From: Amphirosellinia nigrospora
Lineage: Eukaryota; Ascomycota; Sordariomycetes; Xylariales; Xylariaceae
Assembly (NCBI GenBank): GCA_004123355.1
Contig: SCHM01000002.1
Location: forward strand, 9,397,569-9,461,568
Direction of reading: 5' to 3'
DNA: 64,000 nt
Shown here: piece after piece, positions 48,299-59,850 of the stretch
Layout: every line of letters starts with the position of its first letter
Numbering within the stretch: position 1 is the stretch's first letter
Notes under the pieces: generated by a model
What the model was told of the DNA's origin: nothing
Database searches by the model: none
Seen by the model: the letters and a program-made list of their open reading frames with translations, nothing else
Position numbers and translations under genes: made by a program

Positions 48299-51200
48299 AT
48301 GAACGCCATCCAGCAGAAATGCCGTCCCAAACACCAGGTCCTGGTCCTCAAGTGCTATCCCCGGACCACGAAGGGCGCCGTCGACATCAAACCCAACTCG
48401 AGCGAGCTCAGCTATCTCCTATTCTATGCCACGTCGCGACGTTCTAAGATTCAAAATTGGCCAGTTTCTCGAGAAGAAGACGGCTAGCGATGTCTGGAGG
48501 CTACGCATTGGGTGAGTCTTGTCCCTCTTTCGCCAGTTCGTCTCGTTGTAAATATCCGTATAGTTGCTTATGCTCTGATCCCTAGCAATGTCCAAGTCAC
48601 CCTGCAGATTTTGGCTGCTTTGATCGAGAAATCTCCGAAAGACCTGCCCCTCTTCGCGCAGAATGTTCTCAAGATCCTCGGCTTATCCTTCGCTCCAACG
48701 ACATCACTATGGTCGAGGCCTCTTTGCCCACTTTCGAGACCTTCTGTGAACATCACGATGTGTCTTCACTCTTTGCCGACCAAGCCTATCTCCACCAATA
48801 TGAAGACGTGGTGCGCGCGTATGCGGCGTGTGCTTCAACTCGCGTGACACCCGGAAAGGGGACACCTAGTAAATCGGTTGCCCTCCGTTGGCGGAATGCT
48901 GGCCTGGGGCCATCAAGAGTATTGCGGCCTCAGATGCTTTGTCTTCGTCATCCGGTCGTCAGCTCGATGTTCTGGTACCCATGGTTCTTGAGAACCTGTG
49001 GACTGACGAAGAAAACTTCCTAGATGTCTTACTACAGCGTGCTGAGATGGAGCAGAAGGTCGATCCAAACGCGTTGTTGCGACGTAGAACGAGTGTGTCA
49101 ACCGTGAGGACTGCCGAGACGGGGGGCGACGTGAACCCTATTGCCATCTCCGGCACATCCGGTGACATCGATAAGTTGGCCGAGGAAGATACTGGTGTGG
49201 CAGCGATCCAATGCCTGAAGCAGATTTTCATAATTCCAAATCGAGCGCAACTCGCGGGAGCTACCACGGCTCTGCTGAAATTCACCCGAGAGCGTATACA
49301 TCAGAAAGAAGTGGTGGTGAAGTCCCCTGACGGTCGCCGTGACGCTGGGTGGGCAATCAAGATATTCGACCTAATTACGAGGTGGGCGCCGGTACAAGAT
49401 CGTTATATCATTATGATTACGGCTATGGATGCGTTGTTGCGGACGCCTCCAACTGGTGAAAATATTGATGAGCAGGTCGTGCTAGCAGCCATTGTCGGCT
49501 CCCTACTGCGCTCGGATATAAACTTAATAGGCTTGAGCGTTATTGACGTTCTCCTCGGACTGATACAACACATGAAGCGAAGCCTGCGCCATTGCGTTAG
49601 TTCGCGGGACGGGACTTTATCTAGCACAAGTCGCGGGGACGAACCGGTATCCGACGGTCTCGAGCAAATCTCCTCGCAGCAGCGTAATCTGCTAAATCGT
49701 ATCGAGCGATGCATGGGCGACCTTGCGACTCACGTGTACTATGCAGATCAGATCTCGGATATGATTTCAGCAGTCTTGTCACAGCTGAAGCCACACCCTA
49801 CCAACCAAGACCATACGACAGCAACGGAGAAGCCTAGCAACACAAATGGTCCAGCTGCCTCGACAAGTAATGTTTCGGAAGAACAAACTCAACTGGACAG
49901 TTACTTTGCGAAAGATCTAGCCAAGACAACTGCCCTTAGGGCCATTCGGTCGATTTTATTAATAGCCAACCCTAAGACGAAATTGAGCGGGAATATCAGT
50001 CTGAGAAGAAATAGAGTTCCTATCCAAGTGTGGGAAGGTACTCATTGGCTACTGCGCGACCCTGACGGTCAGGTTCGCAAGGCCTATACGGATGCTGTCA
50101 TCACTTGGCTTGACAGGGAAACTACTAGAGCCGATCTTCGAGCTCGAGATGAGTTAGGCCATGATTCCTCGCGAACGAACAACCGCGAAGTTCTTCCCGC
50201 CAACGCTGGTCGCCGGGCTGTCTCAAATACCTCCAACAGAGAGAAGCCTGCCAAGCTACCCCGGTCCTACTTTCTCCTCCTCCTCCACCTCGCTATCTAT
50301 GACACGCACTACAATATATCGAATTCGATGCAGACGTTAGCTCTACTTCATGTTTTGTTAACCAAGCTTGTTACTAGGTTAGGAGTAAATGCTGCTAGAT
50401 TCGGTCTCCCTATGGTTTTCAGACTGCAGGAAGATATACAAGAAGTAGACACACCATTGTCGAAGGTCCGTTTAGGGTGCCTCTGCCATGGCTATTTTGG
50501 GCTGTGAGCGAACAGTTTGATTTCGAATCTTCGGTCATGGCGAGCAATTCAAAACGAAATTGCACGGCGGCGGCGTAAAAGTTTTTGGGTTGAAGGAGTG
50601 AACGTTCCCACACATTACTAGAATCCATTGGATCCCTGGGCTTCCAAGTCCACAGTCGAAAATATCCATCCACGAAGTCGAAACAGAAAGCCTTCTACCG
50701 TTTGATGACGAACGACGATGATTGAAGCATCTGCACCAATTATCGAGATTGGGCCATCTCTCCACCTGTGAGCCCTGCCGCATCACCAGGTCGAGGGATT
50801 CCAAATCCGATCCTAGGTTCGACGCTCAGCACAATTCCTCCTGCCGATGAGCAGGATGAATTACCGGCTAAGTTCAGAGAAGAAATGTTGATGGAATGGA
50901 CCCGGGAAGCTGCTATCGCAGCCATACAGGAAGGGAGCAAGTCCGCGTCGCTCAGTGGATCTAAAACCGGGACAACAGCTACGAAGAGAAATCGTCTTGC
51001 TGTGAGTGGGCCAGTGGTAAATGGTTATAGCTCGAGCAGGCCTGGTTCAGCCTACGCAGCGCACAGTAATCTACGCCCATCATCGAATGCTGGCCCACAC
51101 GCGGTTCGCAAGTCAAGCGTGCAGAGCCGAAGCTCCGGGAAAAGCGGTTCTAGTAGAGGCCTCGTTGCCTCTGTCGAACAGCTTAAATCCGCACTCAGCG

Positions 51201-51720
51201 GCGAGCCGGCAAGGCCGCAAACTTTTCACGCCGTCCAAGAAGATGATGACAGTAGCGACAGTATGGTTAGCTACGAATTCTCTCCTTCAGAGCTCTCCTT
51301 CAACCCGCAAGCGCCGGACGGTAATGAGAGCAATGAAATAGGACAAGCCCAATCGCAGCCAAAATCTCGTGAGCCCAAAGTCGTTGGCAACTCTGGCGGT
51401 CCATTAACTTCGCATCCCATGGATGTGAGCGATACCGATGAAGATGAAGTGCCCCCGGTCCTCCACTTCCTGCCTCCTACATTGGGAAATCCCCAGAACC
51501 AGGCACAGGACCGGAGCAAGCACCTAGAATATCGATCCAAGATCACGCCATTAAGGCCTCCAAGCGAAGCATCAAGAGCCGAGATGGTGAAAACGCCATC
51601 TCCAACAGTTTTGGTAATTCTGATGGTACAGGCATCATGGATCTCCAGTCGTTACTGAGGGGCATTGATAGCAAATCTCAACAGAACACGATCGGCAATC
51701 TTACTAGACCCCCTTACTAA
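48299..51720 (+). CDS. efr3: EFR3, plasma-membrane anchor of the PI 4-kinase complex (many frameshifts)
   Basis: Holds the Stt4/PI4KIII-alpha complex (with Ypp1) at the plasma membrane, supporting PI4P synthesis. Exon 1 is 48299-48511, intron 48512-48585. The start MNAIQQKCRPKHQVLVLKCY and SELSYLLFYATSRRSKIQ are hallmark Efr3 blocks; a long helical-repeat body follows (NVQVTLQILAALIEKSPKDL, LDVLVPMVLENLWTD, SLLRSDINLIGLSVIDVLLG), then a Ser-rich tail. Conserved sequence jumps between frames about ten times, for example near 48453, 48470, 48684, 48907, 50470, 50540, 50620, 50640, 50712, 50755 and 51610, always explained by a missing base. The natural stop is at 51718-51720 (end NLTRPPY). It is the worst-affected gene in the window, yet no domain is lost, which argues for sequence error. 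Confidence 0.9.
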
Positions 51721-52252
51721 TAAGGGCCGGCAATCTGCCCATGCCAAGCGTTTCCGGGTACTTTGATAGGTATTTATTATGAGGTGAGATCAAGCAAGGT
51801 GTTAGGAAGCATGTAAATAGAGACAGGAACATGGAGTTCAAGGACCACTTTTATTCCGTTTGTAGTATATACTTGTGTCTAACTGCACAAATTAGATTTA
51901 TTCTTGGCGACTAATTTAGAAAAAAATTAGAATAGAGCCTTAGGACGTAAGGAAACACATGTCACCAAGTCAACTCCTGGGCTGCAAGTGGGTAGTCAGA
52001 GACGTTGCTCGCTGTTACAATAATCTTAATTGTTGTGCACAAATTGGTTTCGAAATCTTGACCTTGACTTGAAAGAAATGAATAGATCTGACTTCTCAAT
52101 CACTGATATATCCATTGAATACGTAAATGCCTTTAAACCTTACCCCACTACGTTATCGATAATGATATAGTTCAACTTTCCAGCACCGCTTGGCTTAGAT
52201 CAACCTTCCAGGTGGGAGGGTATGTCGCTAGAGATATCTGGTTGTATCTGCC
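51721..52252. promoter_or_regulatory. Spacer, EFR3 to ATP12
   Basis: About 530 bp with the EFR3 3' end and ATP12 promoter. No gene is seen. Confidence 0.45.
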
Positions 52253-53458
52253 ATGAAGCCGTCTACACAAGTCACACTGCGGCTTGCAGCTCGCAAAATA
52301 AGCCCGTCGCCGAGGCACTACACCCCTCTCCTCGCTGCCCGTCACATCCACTCCACATCCGCCTCACCTGCTACCGTCTCCCCGATCCATGGCACAGGAC
52401 CGCCGCCACAGCCTCCGCGCCCGGCCGCCGACAGCGCCGGTGCACGCATCGAGCGACGGAAGAAGCATGCCGCACTACTAGAGAGGGCACAGGAAATACG
52501 GGCGTCGACCCGGTCCGCCTCCGCTGCCACGACAGAGGACAAGAACACACAATCGGCCGTGGCCAACCCGCTCGCGCGGCGGCGGTTCTGGAAACATGTG
52601 CACGTGCGCGAAGTAGACGGGGCGTTGGAGGTCCACCTCGACACACGCCCGCTGCGACGGCCGACGAACAAGGAAATCATACGCATACCCGCGACGAAAC
52701 CGCTGCTCGCCGGCGCGCTGGCGCTCGAGTGGGACCTGCTCGTCTCGGCGCAGCAGGCTACGAGGCAGCATCTCATCCCCCTGACGAGCCTCGTGTGTCG
52801 CGCGCTCGACATCGCCGACGACGACGCGGGCCGGGACGTGAGTGAAAAGACGAGAGGGGAGGAGAAGGAGGAGGAGGAGAACGCCGTGAACGAGAGTCTG
52901 CGGACGGGCATCGCCCGCATGTTGATGCGCTACCTCGACACGGACTCGCTTCTCTGCTGGGCCCCGCCGCCGCGCCACGGCCACGACGCCCCGGACGCGG
53001 CGGGGAAGACGCTCCGGGAAATCCAGAAACAGGCGGCCGAGGAGGTCGTGGCGTACCTGAGCACCCACGTCTGGCCGGGCATCGAGATCGAGCCGGCCCT
53101 CGACAGCGAGGGCATCATGCCCCGCGGCCAGAAGCCCGAGACTCGCCAGGTCATCGAGGGCTGGATCGTGGGGCTCGGCCCGTGGGAGCTGGCTGGCCTG
53201 GAGAGGGCCGTGCTTGCTGGGAAGGGGTTGCTGGGCGCGGTGAGGCTGCTTGTTGAGTGGAGCGAGGGCTTCGTCGGCGTGGGGGGTGAGGAGAGATCGT
53301 TCGGTGTCGAGGAGGCGGCTAAGATGGCGAGTATCGAGGTCGATTGGCAGATTGGGAATTGGGGCGAGGTGGAGGATACGCATGATGTTGAGAAAGAGGA
53401 TCTACGACGCCAGCTGGGGAGCATGATACTCCTTGTTAGTGGTACAGGGGGGAAATAA
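52253..53458 (+). CDS. atp12: ATP12, F1-ATPase assembly chaperone
   Basis: Mitochondrial chaperone that binds free F1 alpha subunit during ATP synthase assembly. Single exon, 401 residues, frame intact. The N-terminus (Arg/Ser-rich, almost free of acids for about 60 residues) is a typical presequence. The core begins RRFWKHVHVREVDGALEVHLDTRPLRRPT and continues LALEWDLLVSAQQATRQHLIPLTSL; the C-terminal half has LRYLDTDSLL-like MLMRYLDTDSLLCWAP and the WELAGLERAVLAGKGLL block, all Atp12 hallmarks. An acidic insert (GEEKEEEENAV, near residue 205) interrupts the region before the RYLDTD block; its 39-nt length preserves the frame. Coding DNA is GC-rich. Confidence 0.95.
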   Translation: MKPSTQVTLRLAARKISPSPRHYTPLLAARHIHSTSASPATVSPIHGTGPPPQPPRPAADSAGARIERRKKHAALLERAQEIRASTRSASAATTEDKNTQSAVANPLARRRFWKHVHVREVDGALEVHLDTRPLRRPTNKEIIRIPATKPLLAGALALEWDLLVSAQQATRQHLIPLTSLVCRALDIADDDAGRDVSEKTRGEEKEEEENAVNESLRTGIARMLMRYLDTDSLLCWAPPPRHGHDAPDAAGKTLREIQKQAAEEVVAYLSTHVWPGIEIEPALDSEGIMPRGQKPETRQVIEGWIVGLGPWELAGLERAVLAGKGLLGAVRLLVEWSEGFVGVGGEERSFGVEEAAKMASIEVDWQIGNWGEVEDTHDVEKEDLRRQLGSMILLVSGTGGK

Positions 53459-54167
53459 ATAGGTGTCAGTGAGTGGTGTGTATGAATAATGCGTGTAGAC
53501 TAATGCTGAATATGTCACAAAAGGCGTTAGCTATACGTAGTGTACAAAGCTAAAATAAATTCAATATATCAGGCGTGTGATAGTAACGCAAGAAGAATAC
53601 CAAGATGACTAGCCCTGATTATGACCAGAAGTTGAACCCATAGTGATCACTGACTTGTAACGTTCAGTGCAATAACTTCGACACGCTTATAAATACCTGG
53701 GTAAGTTGTGGATACATAAAGAGTAATTGCGAAATTAGGAAGGAAACAGAGACTCAACAGGCTGGACGGTGTTGAAATATCCATGATCATCGTCTCAAGC
53801 AGCGTCGTTTTTTGTAACAAGTTCTATTGTCCTCGCTCGTCCTGCTCACAGCGTATTTGGTTCAGCTTATAATCTCAGTATATAGTAAAATTCATCTATG
53901 CTATAGTTACTTATACAAATCCTAAACTAATTTTCTGACTGATAATGCGCTCAGGAGCTAGGTCAGTCAGATGTTTGAGGCCGGCCTCATTTAACATCGA
54001 TAATCAATGCTATCAATTGCTTGCTTGGTATCCATATCTGTGTCCAACACCAATGGTAACCCTTTAGTTCTAACCCTCGCAGTTGCCGACATCATTACAA
54101 GCCACCTGCTCTGGCCGATCAGAGTGGTTGATCGAGATGATAACATCTGAGCGGTGTTGGACGAGGC
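53459..54167. other. Convergent 3' intergenic region
   Basis: Between ATP12 (plus) and the secreted-protein gene (minus). It is AT-richer than the neighbouring genes; no gene or repeat is recognised. Confidence 0.45.
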
Positions 54168-54724
54168 TCAACACCCCCACCCACTGCAGGTTGTCGGATT
54201 CAGATCTTTATCGCAGCACTCCAAGGCGTTCCGGAGAGTGAAGTTCAGGACGTCAGAGGTCTTGAAAGTGTATTCCTGCTCGGGTCCCCGGTATGGATTA
54301 TTAAAGAAGGGGGAGATCCAAATCTTGGCGCCGTCCTCGTCGCACAGGAGCTTCGGGTCGTCGTTTCTGCCCACGGTGATGGTCTTGCCGTTGTTTGATG
54401 GTATCGCCCATGCACATACGAGTGCTCCCAAGGCGTCGGCCGGCTCTAACCCAGCAGTCGACTATGTGATTCGAAGTTAGTTGTGGTGACCCTAAGCGTG
54501 ATGTACAGAGCACTATATTCACTCTAAGAGGGGCCTTGATACTCTGGACGCCGCCGTAACAAGAAGAATATGACTCTGGAAAGACTTACACCGCAACTAC
54601 CCCATGCGCCATAATAATCAGGTGGAGGAGGAGGAGGGGATTTCTTGTCATCATGAGGCATAGCTAAGGCCTGGAAGCCGAAAAGCATGCAAAGATGCGA
54701 GATGGAAAGGACTGTCGATCTCAT
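54168..54724 (-). CDS. Small secreted cysteine-rich protein
   Basis: Two exons, 54724-54590 and 54461-54168, with a 128-nt intron (GTAAGT...CATAG) at phase 0; 142 residues. The N-terminus MRSTVLSISHLCMLFGFQALA is a clear signal peptide with an ALA cleavage site, followed by a short KKSPPPPPPDYYG linker. The mature part has seven Cys (GSCG, LVCAW, LLCDE, ECCDK, TTCSGWGC), suggesting up to three disulfides and one unpaired Cys. I recognise no enzyme motif. Such proteins are often effectors or antimicrobial/cell-wall proteins in fungi, but function here is unknown. A second in-frame ATG lies 15 bases upstream (54739). The other strand and the upstream extension show nothing better. Confidence 0.75.
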
Positions 54725-55501
54725 GATGTGTGTATGCAAGTAGATGTGACGTTTGCCGGCGAATAACGTTTATCAAACCCAAGGACCCAATCAAGCGAAT
54801 TCACACAAGGGACAACTTGGCCGGTATGGGGATTCTTTATGTTAACAGTTGTAACTTACTCATGGTGGCGTGCGCCGCGTTATATGTTATATAGCCAGGC
54901 GTACTTCGAAACTCAGGAGGTTATGATAAGAGTTACAACTAAAGTACACAAAGCCCCATGTAATCTCACAGCCAATGAATATAATAGGGAGGTTAGAGAC
55001 ACTAACATTTAGATCGCGCTGTCGAGGGATAACAAACCGGAGCCTTCGTGGTTTTCCCAGGGATAGGATCGGATGTAACCTAGTAACTACCATATCCAAA
55101 TAAGGGGTCATGCGGCTCTTAATTACCTATGACAACAAACATCCTTACGTGTAACATAAGTGGCTTCTTCGTTTGTGAAAACGAGAAATGCCGGCTATTA
55201 TTAAAGAAAGTATTGCTCAGTTTACATTCACCAAGGTAGCAGGTGATTTCTCCTATCTTATCTAAGTTGTTGTAGATTGGTGTATGTTGCCGCGGTTGCC
55301 TGCGGGAACTCGCGTTTGTGCCTTCCAGCAAAAGAGCAGTACACCCCACCTAGGATACCAAAAACCACACCAACCCAACTCAACTTCTCCTACCTACATC
55401 TAGGTAGGCATGATAAATACCTAGACTTGGCTTTGTTCCATACCAGACGAACTCTAACTCTGAAATCGAATGTGGATAAGGCCATCGTGCCTGAAACTTG
55501 A
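54725..55501. promoter_or_regulatory. Divergent promoter region
   Basis: Shared upstream DNA of the secreted-protein gene (minus) and the 55502 gene (plus). Around 55389-55424 are closely spaced TACCTA and TAGGTA words forming loose inverted repeats. Confidence 0.45.
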
Positions 55502-57096
55502 ATGATGGATGGCAGCTATGTGCCACCTTTTCGTCGCCACCAGGCGGTCGGCGACTCGAGCGATGCACCTCCAACTGAAGGCACCCCCAACAACCACTCA
55601 CATCAAAGCGGCCGAAATAACGGCAACCGGCAAGGATATCGAGGATACAATCGCCGCGGCGGACGAGGTGGAGAACAGAGAAACTTCTTCCAAAAACACC
55701 AGCCCCAGGTCGATGAATCGGACCTCTACCACCCACGCGATATCCACAACTATTTCTGGGCGGTCTAGACGGCGCCGAACGTGCAAGTAGCAGCACGTTT
55801 CATGATTCCAAAGACGGCCCAGAGCAGCTCTCTCATGTGTTGCTCTTCTACCTCGCAAACCCGCGCTGGGCCAATGACCGCATTGTCTTTGCTAAGTCTA
55901 AACTGGCGCTACTTCCCGAGTATGCAACGAAGAAGGCAGAGGCTGGAGAATGGGAAACGGAGACGGCACTTGACGGCTCTCGAGCAGCGACGAACGGATT
56001 GAAAGATAGTGTGCCCAGGGACCAGGATGCCGCAATGGCTTACAATGAACATGGAAGTGAGACCGTGGCCCAAGCCAACGAGTCCACATCTACAGAGGCT
56101 CAGGATCTTGCATCCTTGCCTGATAAGAAGCAGAGAAGTTTGGGCGATGAACCTAGCGGTGAAAAGGACAGCCCCAGTTCCATTCGCCTTGCCGATTCGG
56201 CTAAGGAAGTCGAACAGAAAATTACGCAAGACCGGGATTCGCTCACGGGAGCTCAAGAATTAAACTTATTTAGTAATGATGGATTGGAACAGTCCGCCCC
56301 CGGAGATGATATCAAATACATGAAGCGAGAAGACGAATGCGCAATTACAAAGGTCGAGGGAGTTGCCAATTATGAGGCCCAAGATACCCCTATTCCAGCT
56401 CCTGCGCCTACTAGTCGCCTAAAATACACAGATATCCGCCTGGAGGAGGCGCAAACATCTCTGGCACCCAACCAATCCATTGCGTCGGAGGGCAATTCGA
56501 AGTATACCGATATCCGCACCATTCCAGCAAACCAGTTCTACCATGAGCACGAGCGTTTACCCTCTGCGCCCGTATTCCCCGCCATCGCGCCAATCGACTA
56601 TGTACCCGCAAACCCGCTTCCCATCGCTCTTTTCGAACAACAACGAACCCCGGACCTCCGAAACCGCAGTGAAGCTCGGTTCGCATTTAAGGGTTGGTTC
56701 AAGATCTCGCGGATCAACATCCTAGCACCGCATTCCGCCGAGCTCGTCCGTATGTTACAGCAGAAATGGGCGCGTAAGGACCGTTTCGGTAACGTGATAC
56801 CTAGTAAACCTCGCGATGCGTCCGCTTGGAAAACATCACTTGCCATGGAATGGGCCGTCATTGGCTTCCAGCTTTTGGAAGGGGAGGATGCCCCGCCGAC
56901 GCCGCAGATCGTGAGAGTACCTGAGCCTGAGCAGCCTATTGCGAAGAGTGTTAACGAGATGCTGTCTGATATGAGACTGAATGGTAGCGCTGAGGATCGA
57001 CAGAAGGGCGGCCATCATGCGACGGTGAAGCCAGAGGAAGACAAAGTCACCCCTGAATGTAACCCGGGCGAGGGTATCCCGGCCCCGGAGAAGTGA
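55502..57096 (+). CDS. Conserved fungal hypothetical with N-terminal RGG segment (one frameshift)
   Basis: I do not recognise a named family. The N-terminus is Gly/Arg/Asn-rich (GYNRRGGRGGEQRNFF), as in RNA-binding RGG proteins, followed by DLYHPRDIHNYFW. One missing G near 55755 (TGGG for TGGGG) then shifts the frame; the continuation GGLDGAERASSSTFHDSK leads into HVLLFYLANPRWANDRIVFAKSK. A long acidic, low-complexity middle carries KYTDIR twice (about 56421 and 56502). A conserved-looking C-terminal region has FAFKGWFKISRI, ELVRMLQQKWARKDRFGN and SLAMEWAVIGFQLLE. The real protein is about 530 residues with one exon. ATG 55502 and 55505 are both possible starts. Function is unknown; RNA binding is suggested only by composition. 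Confidence 0.75.
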
Positions 57097-57642
57097 GGTG
57101 GATAAGTAAGAACTCACGTCAGTCTACCCTCAACTCCCCGAACCAATTAAACAGACGTGCGAAGATGCGAAAAGATCTGCTCTGTTAATTACTGAGACCT
57201 CAGTCCGATGGGGCTACTTTCCTTGTGTAACAAAATACTTGCCTACTTCTGACTGCTTCGGTTCGTTAAAAGGGTGTGCGCATGTAGCATAGATGGCTTT
57301 CTCACGATGTAACGAATGAAAGAAAAGAACATTGATTATGACTCCTATTGCCTTGCCTACTACTCGTTTTATACTAATCCCCTAGAATAAATTTGCGTTC
57401 CAAATATGGCGACAGACATAAACTAGAACCGAGTGCGGAGAGTCTGTTGTTTTAAACATGTTGATAGATATGAGACTGGAGCCAGGTGAAAAGTTCTTGC
57501 AAACATTAGGCTGTCATACTTGAATGCTTGCACAGATTCTAATAGTACGATAGTCCCCACCTAGTCAAAAGTCCCATACCCTTACTACCAATGGTCTCCG
57601 TTCGCAAGTCGGGGCGTCGGCGCCTGTCTACTCCCACCTAAA
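57097..57642. terminator. Convergent 3' intergenic region
   Basis: About 545 bp between converging genes; no gene or repeat is seen. Confidence 0.4.
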
Positions 57643-58601
57643 TCATAGGTGCCCTTGAAGAAACTTGAGGACGGTCTCGTATCCGCGCTTGTACTCGGTC
57701 TTCACCCGCTCGTCCTCGAGGTCTGAGCGCGCCGCCATCCAGCCGTGAATTTGGTCGGGGAACGTCTCGACATACTTGGGAGCGGTCAAGTTGGCCTCGA
57801 ACTTTTTCACATCCTCGGGGTTCTCGTCCTTCGAGGCGAGGAGTGCCAAAGGAATTTTGATCTTCTTTGCGTCCTCGGGGTCCACCATTGCTGGTGTACT
57901 TCGATGCCGGCCTTAAAGGGGTTTTCTGGTGAGGCCGTCACTAGAGAGACGACTTTGCCGCCCCAGCAGAACTGTAAGATGAGAGACATCAGCAAGTGCT
58001 ATCATACTAGAAATTCATAAATGACCTTAGATGGCCTGTGGTCATGTGTATAGATGATACTCACGCCTAGAATAGCCCACTCTTTGATGCCGGGGTACTT
58101 CTCTGACAAGGCCTTGACATATCCGGGGATCTGCGACGCAACTCCAGGGGGCGGGTTCTTCTGGAAGAACCCGCCAAGGTTCTTCTCTGCTTCTCTTCGG
58201 TGTCGGGCGGGAACCATTCGATGGGACAAGGCTCGCCCTTGAACCAGTCCGGGATAAAGACTCTGTACTTGGTCTCGCCCGACACGGCCATGATGTCGGC
58301 GCCTTGCACTGTCTGTGGGTAGTATCCGAAGATGTCGTAGATGGTGATGATGCCCTTGGTTGTGTCTGAGGGGCCCGTGACATCTACGATAATAAATAAC
58401 AAATGCTCAGTATTTGTCTCCATCGGGCACGACCGCTAAACCAGATATCTATATCTCTTTTGAAGAGGAGATGTTGTGCTTACAAGTCTTGTAGCCGCCT
58501 AGCTCTTCATACTGGCCCTTCGCGTCGTAGCCTTTTGATACAATGGGTGGGATGTTACAGCAGGCCTCGCTGTGACCGTGTTGGGCTGGCATGGTCGACA
58601 T
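57643..58601 (-). CDS. Dienelactone hydrolase family protein (two frameshifts)
   Basis: Alpha/beta hydrolase of the DLH family, cytosolic; substrates in fungi are mostly unknown. Exons 58601-58484, 58383-58065 and 57971-57643 give about 248 residues when frame losses are allowed for. The catalytic set is visible: Cys in FCWGGK at the start of exon 3, Asp in ASKDENPEDV, and His in DQIHGW. The N-terminal SEACCNIPPIVSKGYDAKG and GIITIYDIFGYYPQTVQGAD are typical of the fungal members. Single missing bases near 58183 (exon 2) and 57891 (exon 3) break the frame, and adding each back fits both intron phases. A second ATG at 58592 is also possible. Confidence 0.88.
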
Positions 58602-59850
58602 CTTGGCGGTATGTGCGAGGGCCAATCGTCTACGGCAAAAAGTGTCGGTCTGTGATGTGATGCTCCTGGAGCTTGTGGATGCGTGAAGATGGGTTTTGGT
58701 GTTGGGAAGAGGAAGCTGTGGTTTATCTTGGTTGGCCCCGATATTTTGCAGTTTCGGCAGGTGCCTCAAGAGTGATGCAGATATGGGCAAGGGTGGATTT
58801 GATACAAGTGTCACAAAAGAGCTCTTAACAGTATGCCCTGGCCAGGGAGTCATGGTGATGTATTCAATCTCATCTCTACTAGGTAGATACTTCTTATTCT
58901 ACTATTATTAAGCCATTGTGAGAACCATTCGCCAAACGTATACATATTTTAGGAAAGAATAGGTAGTTCTAGATACCAAAGTTGTATTGCAGTGAGGGGT
59001 TAATCGCGGGGTAGGTAGTTTAAGCTGTGATATGATTGTGATGTCATTATATATGGTTACACTGCACTTAAAAGTTGTGGCTTTGATTCTGAAGTGGCTG
59101 GGTGTGGCTATAACTATGGAAGGTTAACTTACAAGTAATTCGACTGGAACAGACTACTTAACTACATATGTCTCAAACTCAACTCTAACCGCCGAAGAGG
59201 TCATTGGATCTCAACAACTCTTCCGTCGCCACCCTAGGATAACTCGAATACCCGCTGCAGAATATTGCTCGATCGCCATCCAATCATGAGCAGTGTGATA
59301 ATTACAAGTACTAATCTACTCTTTAGTATCGTCGCTTATTTTGTTGATTGTGTCCCATCTCACCACTAGCGTTTCGTCCTTCCCAGTGCTTCAGCGGATT
59401 ACGAGAGATTGATGAGTTAGGCGTGTATTCGAATGAGATACCTCGACACCGACGTTACATTCAAAGGTCACACACCTTTAGCTTATACCAATGAGAACAG
59501 AAGGAAATCCTGTACCAAGTTTTGCCTTTACGCCGGTCTGTCCGCTTGCTACCACCAACACTGTTTTTTGACCTCTCCCCACAAAGCTAATATGCTTACT
59601 TAGAGAGGCCTGATCGCCTATTATGCCCTAACCTTCGTCACGCCAGCTCCTCTTTCTTCTCAAGCTCTTCGTTGCTTAGCCAATCATCCGTCGACATGTT
59701 GCGTGTGTATTCAAACGCTACGCGGACCACTATATATTCCAGATTAGCATGACCGCCTTGCGGGCTGGAACTATAAGCCTCCAAATTATATGGTCTCCTG
59801 ATGTTGTGCTATCTAGTATACAGAATCTTCGATTATTGCGGATCTCGGAT
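58602..59850. other. Intergenic spacer
   Basis: Upstream of the dienelactone hydrolase gene and downstream of the Nudix gene (both minus). No gene or repeat is seen. Confidence 0.4.

Noticed and set aside
52851-52889. A 39-nt intron starting GTGAGT inside ATP12
   Set aside because: Too short, no branch-site word, and the frame stays open through it; treated as an acidic insert.
52342-53424. Long minus-strand frames of 164-301 codons over ATP12
   Set aside because: Shadows of GC-rich ATP12 codons; the plus strand carries the conserved protein.
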